Below are positions 5,031 to 6,544 of a stretch of 6,544 bases of DNA, piece by piece. The translations under genes and the position numbers were made by a program. The stretch's first letter is position 1. Each line of letters opens with the position of its first letter. The DNA lies in the NCBI GenBank assembly GCA_028873155.1, contig JAGWML010000171.1, positions 1-6,544 on the forward strand, written 5' to 3'. The DNA is from Acidobacteriota bacterium. Lineage in GTDB: Bacteria; Acidobacteriota; Terriglobia; Terriglobales; Acidobacteriaceae. Under the pieces are notes generated by a model. It was not told where the DNA came from, did no database searches, and saw only the letters and a list, made by a program, of their open reading frames with translations.

Positions 5031-6137
5031 CTAGAGGCCGGCCGCGGTCTCGTGCGCCATGTAATCCACAACAGCCTTCAGGTCGCCCTTCGTCTCCTCA
5101 AAGACCGCGAGTTGGCGGTCGGCGCCGGTACCGCTCTTCAGGATCTTCCGCACGCCAACGATCGCTTCCCTGCTGCCCAGCTCGTCCACCACGGGGTCGA
5201 TCATCGCCAGATACTCTTCGATTAAGTCGCGCAGCGGAACCTCCTGCTGCTTGCCAAAGTCGATGAGCTTGCCGTCGAGTCCATAGCGCACCGCGCGAAA
5301 CTTATTTTCCGCAATCAGCGAGCGCGTGTAGTGGCGGAAGTCCTGATTGGCCTCGTGCAGCTTGTAGAGATACGCTGCGGTGGCCTGAATCAGCGCAGCG
5401 ATGGCGACCGTCTCCTCGGCGCGCAGCGGGATGTCGCAGGCGCGCACCTCAACGGTATTGAAGAACGGATGCGGGCGAATGTCCCACCAGATCTTCTTTG
5501 CGTTGTCGATGCAGTTGGTGCGCACCAGCAGGCTGACGTAGCTCTCGAATTCGGAGTAGCTCGCAAAGGCGTCCGGGATGCCCGTGCGCGGGAAGTTCTC
5601 AAAGACCTTGGCGCGATAGCCCTTGTAGCCCGTGTTCAGGCCCAGCCAGAAGGGTGAGTTGGTGGCCAGCGCCATGATGTGCGGCAGAAAATAGCGCATC
5701 GAGTTCATGATGCGGATGGCCGCCTCGCGGTCCTCGATGCCCACATGCACGTGCAGACCGAAGATGAGGTTGGCGCGCGCCACCAGTTGCAGATCCTTGA
5801 CGACCTGGTGATAGCGCGGATCGGGATAGATCTCCTGCGTGCGCCAGTCGGCAAAGGGATGTGTCGCCCCTGCCACGAGCACCAGATTATGCTCGCGCGC
5901 AAGATGAATCATCTGGCGGCGCAGGTCGTAGATGTCCTCGCGCGCCTCATCGATGTTGCGGCAGACGCGCGTGCCCACTTCGACGACCGAGGTATGCATC
6001 TCCGCTTTCACGCGCTCCTGCAGCCGCATCTTGCCCGCGGCCAGCATCTCCGTTTCAATGTGCGAGCGCAGGTCGCGCGTCGCAGGATCGATGGTCTGGT
6101 ACTCCTCTTCAATGCCGAGAGAAAACGAGGGGCGCAT
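5031..6137 (-). CDS. Carboxylate-amine ligase, YbdK type (glutamate-cysteine ligase 2 family)
   Basis: The product is 368 residues, near the 372 of E. coli YbdK. The family forms an ATP-dependent amide bond; YbdK itself has only weak gamma-glutamylcysteine ligase activity and an unsettled natural substrate. The start ATG (6137-6135) gives the typical opening MRPSFSLGIEEEYQ and has GAGG 6 bases upstream (6147-6144). The frame is open further, to 6527, but that extension lacks family character and overlaps the divergent gene. Diagnostic blocks are GIEEEY (8-13), LVAGATHPFADWRTQEIYPD (87-106), ARANLIFGLHVHVGIEDREA (120-139) with His129 and His131, and WWDIRPHPFFNTVEVRACD (217-235). There is no signal peptide; it is cytoplasmic. 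It is first in the minus-strand run, followed after 92 bp by the aminopeptidase gene. The assignment to family is firm; the substrate is unknown. Confidence 0.95.
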   Translation of the reverse strand: MRPSFSLGIEEEYQTIDPATRDLRSHIETEMLAAGKMRLQERVKAEMHTSVVEVGTRVCRNIDEAREDIYDLRRQMIHLAREHNLVLVAGATHPFADWRTQEIYPDPRYHQVVKDLQLVARANLIFGLHVHVGIEDREAAIRIMNSMRYFLPHIMALATNSPFWLGLNTGYKGYRAKVFENFPRTGIPDAFASYSEFESYVSLLVRTNCIDNAKKIWWDIRPHPFFNTVEVRACDIPLRAEETVAIAALIQATAAYLYKLHEANQDFRHYTRSLIAENKFRAVRYGLDGKLIDFGKQQEVPLRDLIEEYLAMIDPVVDELGSREAIVGVRKILKSGTGADRQLAVFEETKGDLKAVVDYMAHETAAGL

Positions 6138-6163
6138 GGGAGACCTCGCGAAGGCTTGAAGGC

Positions 6164-6190
6164 ATTGTAGACGACGGTGATGGCAATCAA
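6164..6190 (-). promoter_or_regulatory. Candidate sigma-70-like promoter for the ligase gene
   Basis: On the minus strand TTGATT (6190-6185) and TACAAT (6169-6164) resemble -35 and -10 boxes, matching at four and five of six positions. The spacer is 15 bases, slightly short of the usual 16-18. Transcription would start near 6157, giving a leader of about 20 bases before the ATG at 6137. The position in the short divergent gap supports the call. It could be chance in a region of ordinary composition. Confidence 0.35.
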
Positions 6191-6216
6191 CGCTTTGCGA
6201 CTTCGCCAGGCATAGA

Positions 6217-6544
6217 ATGCAACACATGAACGGGATGCTGTATGAAAATCGGCAGCACGCTGGCCAGGCATTGAGCAAGCTTGTCGCCGCCCTGCCAGAG
6301 ATCGCCGGCGGCCTTGTGCTCGGCCTGGTGCGCGGCGGCGTTCCGGTGGCATACGAGGTGGCAAGGGAATGTCGGCTGCCGCTGGACATCATGGCCGTGC
6401 GCAAGCTGCACGCACCGGGACAGCGTGAGCTGGGCATGGGGGCGATCGCGAGCGGAGGCGGCGTCGCGCTCAACCAGGATGTGCTGCGGGAGTGCCACGT
6501 CTCTGAGGGGCACCTGGAGCAGGCCATCGAGCACGAGAAGGGTG
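6217..6544 (+). CDS. Phosphoribosyltransferase-family protein (N-terminal part; runs off window)
   Basis: The frame is open from 6217 to the window end, giving 109 residues. The opening LYENRQHAGQALSKLVAALP and the block GGLVLGLVRGGVPVAYEVAR (31-50) are typical of the stand-alone phosphoribosyltransferase-domain proteins of bacteria. So are LPLDIMAVRKLHAPGQRELG (54-73) and MGAIASGGGVALNQDVL (74-90). The PRPP-binding motif would lie further on and is not in the window, so activity cannot be checked. Three in-frame ATGs exist, at 6217, 6226 and 6235. I prefer 6217 because AGG (6208-6210) is 6 bases upstream, but 6226 is nearly as good. The gene is divergent from the carboxylate-amine ligase with about 79 bp between starts. 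There is no signal peptide; the protein is presumably cytoplasmic. The true substrate of this subfamily is generally unknown. Confidence 0.88.
   Translation, partial: MQHMNGMLYENRQHAGQALSKLVAALPEIAGGLVLGLVRGGVPVAYEVARECRLPLDIMAVRKLHAPGQRELGMGAIASGGGVALNQDVLRECHVSEGHLEQAIEHEKG

Noticed and set aside
5679..6170. Plus-strand frame of 163 codons over the ligase gene
   Set aside because: It is antisense to the firmly identified carboxylate-amine ligase and has no recognisable domain.
6138..6527. N-terminal extension of the ligase frame to a total of 498 codons
   Set aside because: The extension is Ser/Arg/Pro/Cys-rich, lacks family homology and overlaps the divergent phosphoribosyltransferase gene. 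The ATG at 6137 gives the canonical GIEEEY opening with a well-spaced GAGG.

Overview
The window is ordinary-looking chromosomal DNA from a GC-rich bacterium. Several predicted proteins resemble families I know mainly from Acidobacteriota (Terriglobales relatives): the seven-helix membrane protein ending in an FTPQMQ-type tail, and the membrane-anchored 172-residue protein. That assignment is inference; there is no rRNA or other marker to fix it. No mobile element, tRNA, rRNA or CRISPR array was seen.

Left edge (1-983): a minus-strand gene runs off the window. It encodes the N-terminal 229 residues of a conserved uncharacterised protein that may belong to an ATP-grasp-like family, starting at a TTG behind a good Shine-Dalgarno. 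A divergent intergenic region of about 294 bp follows. It is AT-richer and holds two near-identical 13-bp direct repeats exactly 23 bp apart, just before the next gene.

Centre (984-2830, plus strand): a 47-codon gene for a small, apparently exported peptide whose mature part is two copies of IPMTPFPTK; then a 258-residue protein with seven predicted membrane helices; then a 172-residue protein with one N-terminal membrane anchor. The block closes at a strong symmetric terminator at 2797-2826 shared with the converging minus-strand genes. The peptide plus membrane-protein pair is the most interesting part of the window. Any functional link between them is a hypothesis from adjacency.

Right half (2849-6137, minus strand): three genes with gaps of 92 and 65 bp, probably one transcription unit. 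In order of transcription they are a YbdK-type carboxylate-amine ligase (glutamate-cysteine ligase 2 family), an M29-type metallo-aminopeptidase homologue, and an aldo/keto reductase. The 92-bp gap can fold into a nested stem-loop just before the peptidase start. The first two genes make and break amide bonds respectively, so a shared small-peptide or gamma-glutamyl substrate is conceivable but unproven.

Right edge (6217-6544, plus strand): the start of a phosphoribosyltransferase-family gene, divergent from the ligase and cut by the window end.
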